Positions 48,309 to 61,014 are shown, counted from the stretch's first letter. The stretch is 64,000 bases of DNA from Impatiens glandulifera (GCF_907164915.1 NC_061867.1:26884308-26948307), one strand, 5' to 3'. A program made the numbers and translations. Notes: generated by a model from the letters alone, not told the origin.

Positions 48309-50837
48309 TGGATATGGAATTTTAACAGATCCATTTGCAGAAAAAAGTAGGGAATTGTGGAGACCAAAAAGAAGACAATGATGAGAAAAAGATGAAGATT
48401 AAACTGAAAATTGGATGCAGTTATATCTTGAACTCATCTGTAATACTAATAGCAGCTGAATTCAAGCTACAATCATGCTTGTATATGTATTTTTTGTCAT
48501 AAAATTGACCAAGAAACAAGTATTCAGATAACCAATCCACAAATGAGGTATGTTTCATAAACAAACATCAGTTTCTTCAAGGTTTATAAAACATAATATA
48601 TTAATTTATTGATGAAGTTTGCATTGAAATTCAAGAACATTGAAACAAATGGACAAAACAGAGCTAATCTAGCATCTTTATCTAATTCTCTCCTCTAGTT
48701 TTCTACTTCTTTCAGCAAACTACTGGATCCAAAGGCTCTCTGTTAACCATGCATTAACCCTTCTTTATATATTTCGGTATTCGGTAGTGGGCAGATTGAG
48801 AATTTTGAAGTTGTAGAAGGTGGACTTATATGTTCAGTGGAAATCAAGTTGAAGAACTCTCATTTCTACAATATTCTAGTACTTTTGCAATATATAAGGC
48901 GACCCTCAAATGCAAACACAACCTAATAGAAATTGAGGCTATAAAAGAATGTATTTGAATCAGTGACTGTCAGCTTTCTAATAGAACAGATGAACATTAT
49001 CTAAACATCCGCATATCAAAAAAACTAATCAGATGCATCTAGTCCCAAAAGCAACACAAGTAATGACAATATATTCAAAAAGGAACATGTCTAAGACAAG
49101 TTTACTGTAATGTCGTAGTTTGGAAAAATCAATAAGACACAATTACAGTCTAAAATGCTGCATAAGTACCCCCAAATGCCAAGGATTAGGACTCGTGGAC
49201 GAAAACGATGGTAGTTCCTTTAGAACTACTCACAGATTTTGTTTCTTGTTCCATAATTTATGAGTCTTTCAAACTCCAAATCCTAAGTTCAATTCAACTT
49301 TTAAGATTAGATCCGTTCATCATAAAAATTAGTCCTTAATTATGCTAACTACCCACCAAGCCAATTTGAGCCAAAATGGAATATTTCATTCACATCTGAT
49401 CTGTTCTTCCTATTGTAAAACACACTTAAACTGCGTTTTGTTCATTTCCTACTATTGTAAAGATCTTCATGGGGTCAGTTTTGTTTCAGACTTTTCAGTA
49501 AATAATCTCCCGGTAAGAACAATAAGAAGGATATTTTGCAAAAGTTTAATCTAACGTTACGGTAATATCAGATGATTTCACATACTCTAACAAGACCAGA
49601 ATCAAATGCTCCAGCTATAAATGTTTAAAATAGCCTCAAACAAATTCAGAAAATTATTTGATTGAATCTAACAGTTCTCAATATATCAAATGGAGTATCA
49701 GATTCAATACAGTAGAGGTGAAATTGAGGTCAAAATTAAAGGAAACGAAAAAACTAAGCAACGAATTAGAACCTTACATTGATCAGAATAAAAGAGGCAC
49801 AAGTCTTCAAGATGGAAGCCGCGACATAGAGATGGGGTTTTGTACCTCGGCCGTCTCTCTTCTACAACTATAACGACCGTCAAGAGCTCTGAAATCGAGG
49901 GTAGAGATTAGAAGATCCGTTGGACTCACCGACAGACACTGTGAAGCGCGGTTTCGATAGATCCACTTATTTTCGATAGATCCTCTTCGTTGGGTTCTTG
50001 GCTATAGAATAACAACTCTTGTCTGAAGATTAGGTTTTTATTTTTCACTTGTTTTCTTTTTTTTATTAATTTACCGTAAAAAAAAAAGACAAATAAAAAA
50101 CAAAATTATTTTATTAGTATCTTGTTGGATTAGAACACTAGTCTTGTTTTCATTAATTAGTCATTTCATACACAACCCAAATAAAAGGCCCCCCAAAAGA
50201 TACAAAATAGAAACATTGAAACAACAATTTGAAAGTAATAAGTTTTGAAAATTTATGAAAAATCAAGTATATCCTAGATTCCTAGTAAAAGATATTGAAA
50301 AAAAGTTTTAATATAAATTCAAATTGCCATGATTATAGTATCAAATATGGTGAATCATAATAATAATAATTTTTATTTTATTTTTATTTTAAAATATTAA
50401 CACAATTATGATCCAACTTCAATTAATTAAACATAATCAAAAGAGCCAAGTTTCTTTATTCTGTTCAAATTCACCATGTTTTTAAGATTTACTTGAAACA
50501 CATTAATGTATTTCAACTACTCATTTTTTATCGTCTAGAATTCTTATAAACACATTTTTTAAATATTGGTGATCCCTTTTCATTCAAAATTTTATCCATG
50601 CTACTCTAATTTCATCAATTTTGTAAGAATATATATAAAATAACACTAACTAGGTAAATTTTTGTGCGATTTAAACTGATAAAGATATAAAAAAAAATTA
50701 CAATAATTTTAAGATATATATATTCAATATGTCAAATATTTAATAAATAAGAAATAATATTAGAATAGAAAAATAAATTCCAACTAATTAATCAAATTAG
50801 GTTTGTTAATATTATTTTTAACTTTTATTTATTTTTA
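48309..50837. other. intergenic DNA with probable COQ4 leader at its middle
   Basis: 48309-49840 shows no gene. At 49840-50030 the minus strand is less AT-rich and has a good donor (CTGTCG|GTGAGTCC near 49935), so it may hold the COQ4 transcription start and first leader exon, which would make 49935-47820 one large intron. 50040-50837 is AT-rich with nothing seen. Confidence 0.4.
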
Positions 50838-51005
50838 GAGGAGTGATAGAGGGAGGGAATTTGGTGAGGGAATGACGTGACATCACCTTGGAAAATGTAA
50901 AAGTGGGAGGAAAGAGAGAAAAAAGAGAAATTATTTGATTTTTTCAGCGAATAAGATTATGCCACGTCATTCCCTCACCAAATTCTCTCACCTAATCATT
51001 TCTCT
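50838..51005. mobile_element. 168-bp MITE, hAT-type
   Basis: Ends are inverted over about 40 bp: the left arm contains GAATTTGGTGAGGGAATGACGTG and the right arm its complement. The element is flanked by the 8-bp repeat TATTTTTA (50830-50837 and 51006-51013). An 8-bp duplication fits the hAT superfamily. No coding capacity. Confidence 0.75.
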
Positions 51006-51013
51006 TATTTTTA

Positions 51014-52105
51014 TAAGTGGAATTAGAGATATAAATTTTATATTTCATAAATTAAATTTTATTTTTTTAATATTTTGAATATTCTTTTAAAGTAAAAATA
51101 TATAAATATTAATAACTCAAAGATAATCTTTAATTATTTATTAGTTTCAATACACCTCACTTTTTATCTTCATTTTCGGTTAATCAATTATTTCATTCCA
51201 TATTTATCCATCCATCTCAATTGATCTATAATCTAGTGACTTTACACTTGGATCAAATCAACCATCTCCAACATTACCAAACTCTTTTACCCTCACTTTG
51301 ACTCACAAATCTCCATTTTTTATCCTCACTAACTAATTATCTCATTTAACATTTATCCACAAATCCAACATTAAAATACGGTGATCTCTATAAAGTAATA
51401 ATTATCATCTCAACCTAATTCTAGTACGTACACATTAATATCAATATTCGGACTTAGTATTTAATCACATTGACAATATACAACCTTACTTTCTCATCCG
51501 TAATATCAATAATGGAGATATTAGTAAGCTCTAAATTGTAAGTTAAAGCTCTAAAATTGAAAAATATCACCTTCTATTGAGCTCCTCCGTTGAGGTTGTT
51601 ACCAATTGAATTTCCACAAGTACTAAATGAGAAACGAAGCTCCTCATGCCCTCAGATTTGTGACCACAGCCTCCTAGCCCAAGCCCAAAACTAGCAGCTT
51701 TGGTATGGCTGGAGGTGAAGACGAAGATGACTCGGCCAAAACTCAACCTTCGCGTCTAGTTTCGATCGATCGCGGATCGCCTAGTCAGCTTGCGCCTCGC
51801 CTGGTCCACCCGTGTGTGTCTCTCCCAGCGTTGTCCAAAGTCTGTACAGCATTGACCCCAACCCAAATTACCCCAATCAGGCACAACACGTTCCCGAACC
51901 GCTGCTATGAAATTTCAATTATAAAAAATAGTTAGATTAAAACTACTTTATAAAAAATAAAATAAAAAATTCTTTTGGGCGCTTACAGTTAGTTATAAGT
52001 AAAGTTAGATTAACAAATATGATTTATATAAAATAATAATATTAACAAATATGATAATACAGTTATAAAAGTAAAGTTTTTTTTTTTATAATAAATAAAG
52101 TAAAG
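51014..52105. other. intergenic DNA upstream of the uncoupling-protein gene
   Basis: 51640-51900 is an unusually GC-rich island with a 76-codon plus-strand frame (MAGGEDEDDSAKTQ..) that matches nothing recognised; it may be a gene fragment. The remainder is AT-rich. Confidence 0.4.
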
Positions 52106-52158
52106 GAGAAGCTTACGTTTTCAGGAAAAAAAAAAAAAAAAAAACGAGAAGCTTACGT
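52106..52158. repeat. poly(A) insertion with 13-bp target duplication
   Basis: GAGAAGCTTACGT occurs at 52106-52118 and 52146-52158, flanking TTTCAGG and about 19 A. This is the footprint of target-primed reverse transcription, here of an almost fully truncated LINE, SINE or mRNA end. Confidence 0.7.
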
Positions 52159-52299
52159 CTCTTTCTTTCTCTCTCGCTTGATGAGGATACAATCATAAAC
52201 CTGCCTGAATCTGAACTCCCTCAAATTTCATTCATAGTCAAGACAGTAGTGATTCTATACTTGCAAATTGCATATTGCAATTGCTTGAATCGACCTTCA

Positions 52300-55200
52300 A
52301 TGGCGTCCAGCTCGGAGATCTCATTTGCTGGGACCTTCGCTAGCAGCGCCTTCGCAGCCTGTTTCGCCGAGGTATTCACACCCTATTCTTAATACATTAG
52401 CATTTCTGGTTTTCACCCAACTTAATAGATAGGCTGAATCACACTGTTTCTCCAGTTACTGTCCATTCGTATTATCTTGTTTTATTCGAGAATCATATCT
52501 CTATTTGGCAATACTATTTTATTGAAGTTACTTCGTCTTTTCCGTTCACAACTTGGAATAATTCTATTACTTGTTTCGTAGATGTCGATTGATCTAAAAG
52601 TAGTACTACTTCAAGTAGAAATACGTACTTTTAGACTAATTGCAAAATGTGTTGATATATGTGGCGATCGATAGAATATATACTGGAATATGCAACTAAA
52701 ACTATATTACTTCACATCCTTAACTCATAGGATCATCTACATATGTAAAATCGAATGGATCTCTTGTAGATCTTTCATAAGTAAATTGAATCATGATTTA
52801 AGTTAAAGTTTTGGAAGGGATCTCTTATAGATCTTTCATTTTAAAGTTATGGAATAATACCAATAGCTCTGAAAATAACACTTTTGGTTGTTATTACTGA
52901 TGATTGGTTTGTCCTTCATTTTTTTTAAAAATTTGATGATTGAGAGTGTCTTCCTCTCTCTTTTGGTTTGGTTCAAAAGGCTCTAGATTTATTGTTTTAC
53001 TAAGCATGCTCTGTTATATAGAGTAAGAAGATAAAGATTGAATTTACATATATGTTCCCAAACCAATCTGAAATTTGTTCAGCAACAGTTTGGTAATAGT
53101 AAAAGACCAAATTTTGTTGTTATTAGAAGCAACTATATAAGAACTCATTGACATAATCTTGTGTGAATAATGTGTATATGTTTTCATTTACATGTTGTCT
53201 TTAATTAGCAAAAGGTATTTGATTTTGTAATAAACTTAAAAGTTGCTTTTTGTTGAGTCCTTTTGTAATATCTTATGCATATTTTGTAGTTTCTAGGGTA
53301 GTATGTGTAAGAAAATAACTATCTTGGATTGGTTTCTATATTTGGTTAAACTGAAACCTCCAATATGTTATTTTATGCGTAATAGATAGATTAAGCGGCC
53401 TACACTAATAAACCACTATAAAAGTTTGTTTTAATATGGTAAAAATGACCAAACTAAACTAAACTCCAGTGGCTTGCTTTTAAATTATGATAAAATATAA
53501 CTAACTTACCTAACCCATTGTTTACCCTACAGTTACACATTAGGAAAGAGACAATGAAGAGAATGGTATATGTAGCTTCATGATTCAATGCTTCAGTTGT
53601 CTTTATTTCAAGCAGAAAGCTCAATGTTTGGACCATGCAAGTCTTATACTTTCTATCTCATATTTTTATGTTTGTGCTTCTGTAATCCATTTATAATTCT
53701 GTTTTTGTATCTGGATCCGCAAGCAAATGTTTTTTTTTTCGAATTTACGCCTAACTGAGTTTAGTTTTCAAACATAATCTCATCCAGCTACATTTTTTAA
53801 TGCATAATTTTTGTATCCAGGTGTTTCCAAATGTGTTGAAGAATTTTTGTTAGTTCAATTAGATATTACCAAGATAATTGTAACATTCTTCATTAATTTA
53901 TATGAATCTATACAGCTTTGCACGGTTCCTTTAGACACTGCAAAAGTTAGGCTTCAGCTGCAGAGGAAAACAAACCTAGAGGAAGGAATGGGTTTACCCA
54001 AATACAGGGGCTTGTTGGGGACTCTTGCAACCATTGCTAGGGAAGAAGGTTTACTGGCACTCTGGAAAGGTGTAGTACCCGGTTTGCATCGTCAGTTTCT
54101 ATATGGAGGCTTAAGAATTGGATTATATGAGCCAGTATGTTGATCATACTTCAACTTATGGAATTTGGTTAAACTTATCTAGTCCCATATTATTCATTTG
54201 CATTTATTCTATTATTTATAGGTCAAGGTCTTCATTTCTGGAGGTTTATATGTTGGAGATGTTTCAATATTCAGCAAAATTCTTGCTGCCCTTATCACTG
54301 GTGAATTACTTCAATCCAAACCCTACCACAAACTAAACCAGTTATTTAGACAGTATGTTTTAATATGATTTTATTAAGGCCTTTCTTGATATGGGTTATT
54401 TGAGATTAATTTCTAATAACCCACTATCTAATCAACAATCTACTCATTTCATTATTGAAATCATCAACCAAAATAACCTCTATTTCTTTTTAAAAATATA
54501 TATTTTTCATTATATATCTATAACCTTAATATCATTTTACCTAAATAACACCGAACAAAATTATTTGGAATTAACCACTTGGTTATTCACATCACCTAGA
54601 TCAATCAAGGCCTAATTTATCCACCACTCAGCATGAGTTATCTGTTTTTTTATCTGGCTGCTTCTAATGTGATAATTGGCAACATGCAGGTGCTTTGGCC
54701 ATAGCTATTGCGAATCCAACAGATCTTGTTAAAGTTCGGCTTCAAGTTGATGGCAGTTTGTTGGCAGGAGCTCCGACGCGCTATGCAGGAGCCATGGATG
54801 CTTATTTCACCATAATGAAGCAGGTTGATTCTAGAACATGAAATGGTTCCATCTGTTATTATCTACTATATTGCAGCAAACTAACAGATCAAAGTAGGAA
54901 GGAGTGGCAGCTTTATGGACAGGGATTGGGCCTAATATTGCAAGGAATGCTATTATAAATGCAGCAGAACTGGCTAGTTATGACCATGTAAAAGAGGTAT
55001 GTCATAAATACTTTTATTTTTTGCTGTATCTGGAGATATCCCATTGCTTTTTTTTTTTTTTTTTTGTATTTTATATGTATCTCGTATAAATTCCAGCCCT
55101 TTTCTTGACGCGTATGCAGACAGTTTTGAAAATTCCAGGCTTTACAGACAATGTCTTGACGCATCTGCTAGCTGGCTTAGGTGCGGGTCTCTTTGCTGTG

Positions 55201-56295
55201 TGTATTGGCTCTCCTGTTGATGTGGTAATATGACTTTTACATGAATTCTTATACTGATGCACGGAATGGGATTTTTATTTGAATGGGTCACTTCTAGATA
55301 TATTATTTATATGAGTTCAGGAGACCCTAGAGTTACTAACTTAGGTTAAACAAAATAACCTAAGTTCTCTCATTTCATAATTGCTTGTATTCTTCACAAC
55401 CACAAGCTTCTAAACAAGGAAATTTTGTTTTTTTTCAAAAAATAATTCCTTGTTTAGAAGCTTGTGGTTGTGAAGAAAACAAGCAATTTTGAAATGAGAG
55501 AACTTTGGTGGCGACATTCTGGTTCTGTAGAAACAGTAAAAGAATATTGCAAAGATTTGGATTAAGAAGATTTGATTGCATATTTAATTAGATACTATAG
55601 CGTATAAATTGTATTCTAGTCTTTTTAATCTGTAACTTCTCATAGCTAACACCATCTTGAATAAGATCTCCTCTTTGTCACATTCTCACAATTTACAAAT
55701 ATTGAGATCACATAGCAACATATTGGACTCAAAATCAGGAAAATGGTAGGATGTTTTTATTAGCTTATTTGATTGGATAATAGTATATATTCCCTTGAAT
55801 ATGGAATGTTGTTGTAAGTGTAGTGATAAAAAGAAGAGAAAATGTGTTATGAATTTGAAATTGTTAGTTAAATTTGATATTATAATATTGTTCAGGTGAA
55901 GTCTAGAATGATGGGAGACACAGTATTCAAAAGCACACTTGATTGTTTCATCAGAACTTTGAAAAATGAGGTGTGCTTTCTTTCAGTTGTGGTTACATTA
56001 TTATTATTATTATTAGCAGTTTATTAAACTGTTTCTTATAATCGCTCAAATAGTAATTTATTTTAATTTATTTTTTGACAGGGACCATTTGCCTTCTATA
56101 AGGGATTTATCCCAAATTTTGGTAGACTCGGATCATGGAATGTTATCATGTTTTTGACTCTGGAACAGGCAAGAAACAAAGAATTCTATTATTATATATG
56201 TTAGATTAAATTAAATTAAATTAGATTCATTTACATGACTAACTGATTGATTGACTCTCTTAACATAACAGGTGAAAAGGAAACTGATGAGCTAG
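52300..56295 (+). CDS. UCP2: plant mitochondrial uncoupling protein (PUMP/UCP, UCP2-like)
   Basis: Nine exons: 52300-52371, 53916-54134, 54222-54300, 54690-54823, 54898-54996, 55120-55224, 55896-55970, 56082-56168, 56272-56295. They join to 297 residues with no stop. Three mitochondrial-carrier signatures are present, one per repeat: [22 protein letters not shown] and PVDVVKSRMMG. UCP-type segments [15 protein letters not shown] and [18 protein letters not shown] are also present. The start ([17 protein letters not shown]) and end ([11 protein letters not shown]) are nearer UCP2 than UCP1, so the symbol is tentative. Six transmembrane helices in the inner membrane; plant UCPs move protons and also carry dicarboxylates or amino acids. 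The last intron has a GC donor. Confidence 0.92.
55362..55505. repeat. near-perfect 62-bp inverted repeat in UCP intron 6
   Basis: The arms start at AAGTTCTCTCATTTC and end with its complement; the core arm AAGCTTCTAAACAAGG pairs with CCTTGTTTAGAAGCTT around a ~19-base T/A loop. It looks like a foldback MITE or snap-back insertion. No clear target duplication was found. Confidence 0.75.
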
Positions 56296-57496
56296 TTGAA
56301 AAAAGTAAATAAATAACTGAGTGAGTGAGCTTCATGGAGATATCATTACTCTATAAATTGCAACTCATATATAGCTACCTACTGTTATAATTTGTTGACG
56401 CCAACGGCTCAATGGCTGGTAAAAATATTATATTAATTGGTTTTTTGAATTTTATTATATAACTAGAATCATACTCTAAAGGCAATGTTTTGTAAAGGAT
56501 ACAAGAAGTATAACACTATTGGTAAATTATATCAATAGTGTTTTTATATGTTGTTTTTTAAGATTTTATTATTAATATAAATTTATACTCTTATATAATT
56601 TATACTTCATATTTGGTATAAAATAGTAATTAGTTCCTTTTAGGTACAACATTATTCTTATATCACTTAATTTTTAATTTCTATTATACTCTTTATTAAT
56701 ATTATATATAACTTATTATTTAATATATTAAATATAATTTATTTAATTTTAATATTATTATTATATATAATCATTTTTAATATATATATATATATATATT
56801 TTAAATAATTCAATATTTTAATTAAAAAATATTTATTTATTTTTATAACCATAATTTTATTAATTATTTTCTATATTTACTTATATTATAAATAATATTT
56901 TTTATTTTAGTTTATTTTATTACAATTATTAATAATATTTAAAATAAATAAACATAATTTATCGTTTATATTATAATTCTTTTTTATATTTTAATTAAAA
57001 TTATATTAATTATTAAATAATAACAATACAATAATTTATAATAATAAATAATATTATTTAAAATATAATAAATAACAATAATAATAATAATTTTAAATTA
57101 ATATTTATACAACTTATACTACATTCTTATACTGAATACTATATACCAAACGCTTTAATACCAAACATCTATACCATATACCAAACACTTTAAGTATTAG
57201 TTATACCTTTAACAAGAAAGTACAATCAATTCCACTCTAAATTATTGCTTATAACTTTTTTATTTGTTTGAAACGTATTTTTCTATAACTAAAATTTTCA
57301 ATCTAATCTCCATGGGCGGAGCCAGAATTTATAATCTATCCTTTAGGATCTACAATTTTTGTAGTATAGTAGAGTACTCAAACCATTAGATTTTTGTAAA
57401 CCAATAGTATTGAAATCGACGTTATTGTTTTCGAGATTCAGATCTCGGATAAGTTGATATGACCACGTTTTAACTTAAGTTCGTCTAAATTTATCA
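56296..57496. other. AT-rich 3' flank of UCP up to the gap
   Basis: No gene recognised. Extreme A/T richness from 56560 to 57130 with (TA)n near 56780. 57310-57490 is more mixed and contains ATGGGCGGAGCCAGAATTT, a phrase common in dispersed plant repeats. Confidence 0.5.
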
Positions 57497-57996
57497 NNNN
57501 NNNNNNNNNNNNNNNNNNNNNNNNNNNNNNNNNNNNNNNNNNNNNNNNNNNNNNNNNNNNNNNNNNNNNNNNNNNNNNNNNNNNNNNNNNNNNNNNNNNN
57601 NNNNNNNNNNNNNNNNNNNNNNNNNNNNNNNNNNNNNNNNNNNNNNNNNNNNNNNNNNNNNNNNNNNNNNNNNNNNNNNNNNNNNNNNNNNNNNNNNNNN
57701 NNNNNNNNNNNNNNNNNNNNNNNNNNNNNNNNNNNNNNNNNNNNNNNNNNNNNNNNNNNNNNNNNNNNNNNNNNNNNNNNNNNNNNNNNNNNNNNNNNNN
57801 NNNNNNNNNNNNNNNNNNNNNNNNNNNNNNNNNNNNNNNNNNNNNNNNNNNNNNNNNNNNNNNNNNNNNNNNNNNNNNNNNNNNNNNNNNNNNNNNNNNN
57901 NNNNNNNNNNNNNNNNNNNNNNNNNNNNNNNNNNNNNNNNNNNNNNNNNNNNNNNNNNNNNNNNNNNNNNNNNNNNNNNNNNNNNNNNNNNNNNNN
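57497..57996. other. assembly gap, 500 N
   Basis: Exactly 500 unresolved bases, the round number used for gaps of unknown size. Frames spanning it are artefacts. Confidence 0.98.
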
Positions 57997-58424
57997 CCCT
58001 CCTCGACCAGACTTCACGAAAGTTGATTGAACTGTAGAAGATGATAATGTCAGTCTGTGCCAAGTGTTAATCTCCTTCCCTTGAATTAACCTTTTTTGTA
58101 TGAACCTACAGTGATCTGATAAGGAATTATTCTTTAGCCTTCATTTTTCCTCCTTACTCTTTTCTACTCTTATTTCTTTGATTTTATCTTTTGATTTTTC
58201 CTCTTCTTTATCTTCTGGTGATCTTTGTAGTATCTTTTGTTTCTTCAACTTTATTGCTTTCTTAATTTTTTTATTCTTCTTTCCTTTCATCCTCTGTATT
58301 TATTTTTATTTTTATCTTATTCTTCATTATCCTTAACTTCCACAATATGTTCTTCAATTCTTCAATTCTTTTGTTTTATTTTTTGCTTCCTGAGTTTTTA
58401 GGATTTTTTTTCTATTTCTCAATT

Positions 58425-58760
58425 GTTTGTGCACATTTAGTACAAGAATGTTGGAAAATATTGCAGAAAATACACTTGTTTGGCCTCCATTCATATGAAA
58501 CTTTCATTATTGTGAGTTTTCCCCTTCTATCGACAACTATCATGTTCTTTGGCATCATACTTTGAAGGTGCACTTCAATACTTATTTTAGAAAAAGTGAG
58601 GTGCTCTCATTCCTCTGTAATTGAGTCCATATATAATGGTTTCCAGGAGATTAACAAAGTAGGGCTTCTGCTTTATACATGTGTGTTGAGATATTCTTAA
58701 GCTTGAACCATATTTGGGGTTATTTCCTTTGACTTTCTTAGAAACCTCATTCCTCCATAC
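58425..58760 (-). pseudogene. LINE ORF1-type fragment (DUF4283 end plus CCHC knuckle)
   Basis: The minus strand reads VWFKLKNI near 58710, PKNMIVVDRRGKLTI near 58540, then YEWRPNKCIFCNIFQHSCTKC near 58430-58490. The last is a CX2CX4HX4C knuckle preceded by the YEW.P.KC phrase typical of plant LINE ORF1 and related DUF4283 proteins. The upstream half has frameshifts and stops. The adjoining sequence toward the gap is T/C-rich low complexity. Confidence 0.65.
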
Positions 58761-58912
58761 CATCTCTTCAACTTCATATATTTAGATCCAATATAAGTAT
58801 GCCTGAGTTTCAAAATATCATTCAAGTTTCAAAATATCAACAAAGTTTATTCCCTTATTGAATTGCAAGAAATAGAGATTATGAATATTTACAGATAAAT
58901 TTTCTAGTCTTT

Positions 58913-59610
58913 TGTTAAGATCAGTGTCGACTATAGAGACGAGGGTTTGACTAAAGTTGACAGATTTTGACTTTCGATTCGAAGTTAATCTTGTGAGGGA
59001 TTAAGATCTGTTTCTATTCTTCACAAATCTTCGCATGATCTTGAACGAGTTCAAGTGCGGAACAACTTACTGGATTTGATGTGTCAGATGAAAGAATGCA
59101 AAGAGCGGAAAAGAAATGACACAAGGAGTTTTTATGCATGTTCGGAGATAAAAAAATCCAATGTCACCTCTTCTTCCTATATAAGAAGGATATTCACTAG
59201 AAGAATTTGATATATATAGCAACTGCACAAACTTAGTCAGAAACACAGGACTTAACAACCGCTTGCTTCTAAACTTTTAGCTAACTCTCTGTTGAACAGA
59301 ACAACCTATATTCAACTTACAACATTGAGATTTCACATAGAAGAGACACTAGATTAATTACAAAATAATCATAGGGAGAGTGAGCACAACAATTGACATT
59401 TTTAATTCTTGCACTTGTGTTCGTATGATGATGGAATTAATAGAGAGTGCAAAAATCGAGAGATTCTCCCGTTGTCCTTGAATGGATATTTATACTTGAA
59501 ATCACACCAACGGTCGAATATTCCTTTTATAGACGTGTCAACTAACCATTGGAAGGACACCAATATTACAAGATTGTTGGGTCAAATTATTTTGCCTAAG
59601 GGTCAAATCA
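58913..59610 (-). repeat. copia-type LTR on the minus strand
   Basis: The plus strand starts TGTTAAGATCAGTG and ends AATCA, the inverse of TG..CA. It aligns in inverted orientation with the LTR at 59629-60999 (shared ATTCGACCGTTGG, AAGTTGAATATAGG-like, TCCGAACAT, GCGGAACAAC-type blocks) but lacks that LTR's palindrome array. No primer-binding site or coding part adjoins it, so it may be a solo LTR. The outer boundary is uncertain and no target duplication was found. Confidence 0.6.
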
Positions 59611-59628
59611 TTTTGACTAACAGTATTT

Positions 59629-60999
59629 TGATGATGAACTTGTGTAAAACTTAAATCAGAATGAAACTAAGTCGTCTAATTGTTTTTGTGCAGGTGCATC
59701 AAAACGTGCTAAGTTAGACTTAGCCTAAATGAGGTTCATTAGACGTATTGGTTATCAGACGTACGTAGTTAGACGTGTAGTCTAACGGATGCGCAGTTAG
59801 ACGTGTAGTCTAACGGATACGCAATTAGACGTGCAGTCTAACGGATACGTAATTAGACGTGTAGTCTAACGGATACGCAGTTAGACGTGTAGTCTAACGG
59901 ATACGCAGTTAGACGTGCGGTCTAACGGATACGCAGTTAGACGTGCAGTCTAACGGATACGCAATTAGACATGCAGTCTAACGGATACGCAGTTAGACGT
60001 GTCGTCTAACAAATGAAAGTTAGGTGTAGGGAGTCTAACTCGTTCAAACTAGTCTGAAGGGACACGGAGTTAGACGTGTCCTCTAACTCCATTAGACTTG
60101 GTGGTCTAATGGATCTTGATATTAGACGGGGGCGTCTAACTTCATTAGACTTGGTGGTCTAATGAAGCACGTCTAATGCTTTGCTTCAGCAGTTGCCTGA
60201 AGGTAGCATCCGTCTACCCACGATCAACTAGCTGTACGCTACTCCTGCTCCACTAATCCTTGTAGATCAGTACGATAGCCAGTTGTATCCAATGAATTAA
60301 TGACACATAATCAAATATTCTTCCCACTACTTGTTTCTTGTAGGACAATCCTAGAAGAATATTCGGCGCACTACCAGATTGGTACGACCACGTTCTTTGT
60401 GCACAATGTCTCATGTACCTGTGTACTATGGAGGCTGTCCAATGAGTGCTTGCTATGTGTCAATATAGAAGATTCGACCGTTGGCACTTGTTCTCTATTT
60501 AAAGATCCTCAAGGACAACAGACGAGCGACCAGTCTTGTGAACTTACAATTGCTCACTTGTTTACTTACTGTGTTTTGTACATCAAGAAGAGATAGAATA
60601 AAAGTATTATCTAGCTGAGTGATATTCTTCAATATACTGTAAGTTGAACAGAGTTTGTTCTGTTCAATAGTGAGCTAGCACTGAAATTGTATTTGATTCT
60701 AAGAAAAGTATAGTGAAGCCTTCCGGTGGTTGGAAGAAGGGGTGACGTAGGAGAGTTTTTCTCCGAACATCCATAAACAACTCTCTGTGTCTTTTGCATT
60801 TTGTCCTTCATTCTTTCATTCGTTCTTAGCTTCAAACCTAAGCAAACGTTTCCGCACTTGAATCGTTTCAAGAGTATGTAAAGGTTTGTGAAGAATAGAA
60901 AGTGATTTAAATCCCTAACAAGATTTCTATCAACCCGTTTTCCAGAAGTTGTCATCAATAGTTAGACCCCTGTCTCTATTGGTGCCACCGATCCTTTCA
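59629..60999 (+). repeat. 5' LTR of the right copia element
   Basis: TGATGATGAACTTGTG to GATCCTTTCA. It is homologous to the LTR at 3633-4817. Its excess length comes mainly from the 28-bp palindrome array. Confidence 0.72.
59767..60016. repeat. 28-bp palindromic tandem array, nine units, in the LTR
   Basis: Each unit is near AGTTAGACGTGTAGTCTAAC plus GGATACGC; TTAGAC and GTCTAA pair around a 5-base centre. Units differ only at a few positions. More diverged hairpins (ATTAGACTTGGTGGTCTAAT) follow to 60175. All sit in the upstream (U3) part of the LTR. Confidence 0.9.
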
Positions 61000-61000
61000 A

Positions 61001-61014
61001 TTGGTATCAGAGCC
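61001..61014 (+). other. primer-binding site
   Basis: TTGGTATCAGAGCC directly after the LTR, the copia tRNA-Met type. Confidence 0.85.

Noticed and set aside
57475..58063. Long frames across the run of N
   Set aside because: Artefacts of translating unresolved bases.
59767..60016. CRISPR-like regular repeat array
   Set aside because: Units are directly adjacent with no unique spacers, inside a plant retrotransposon LTR; it is an ordinary tandem array of palindromes.
60300..60596. 98-codon frame in the right copia LTR
   Set aside because: Lies wholly inside the LTR, has no family match and is not kept in the related LTRs.
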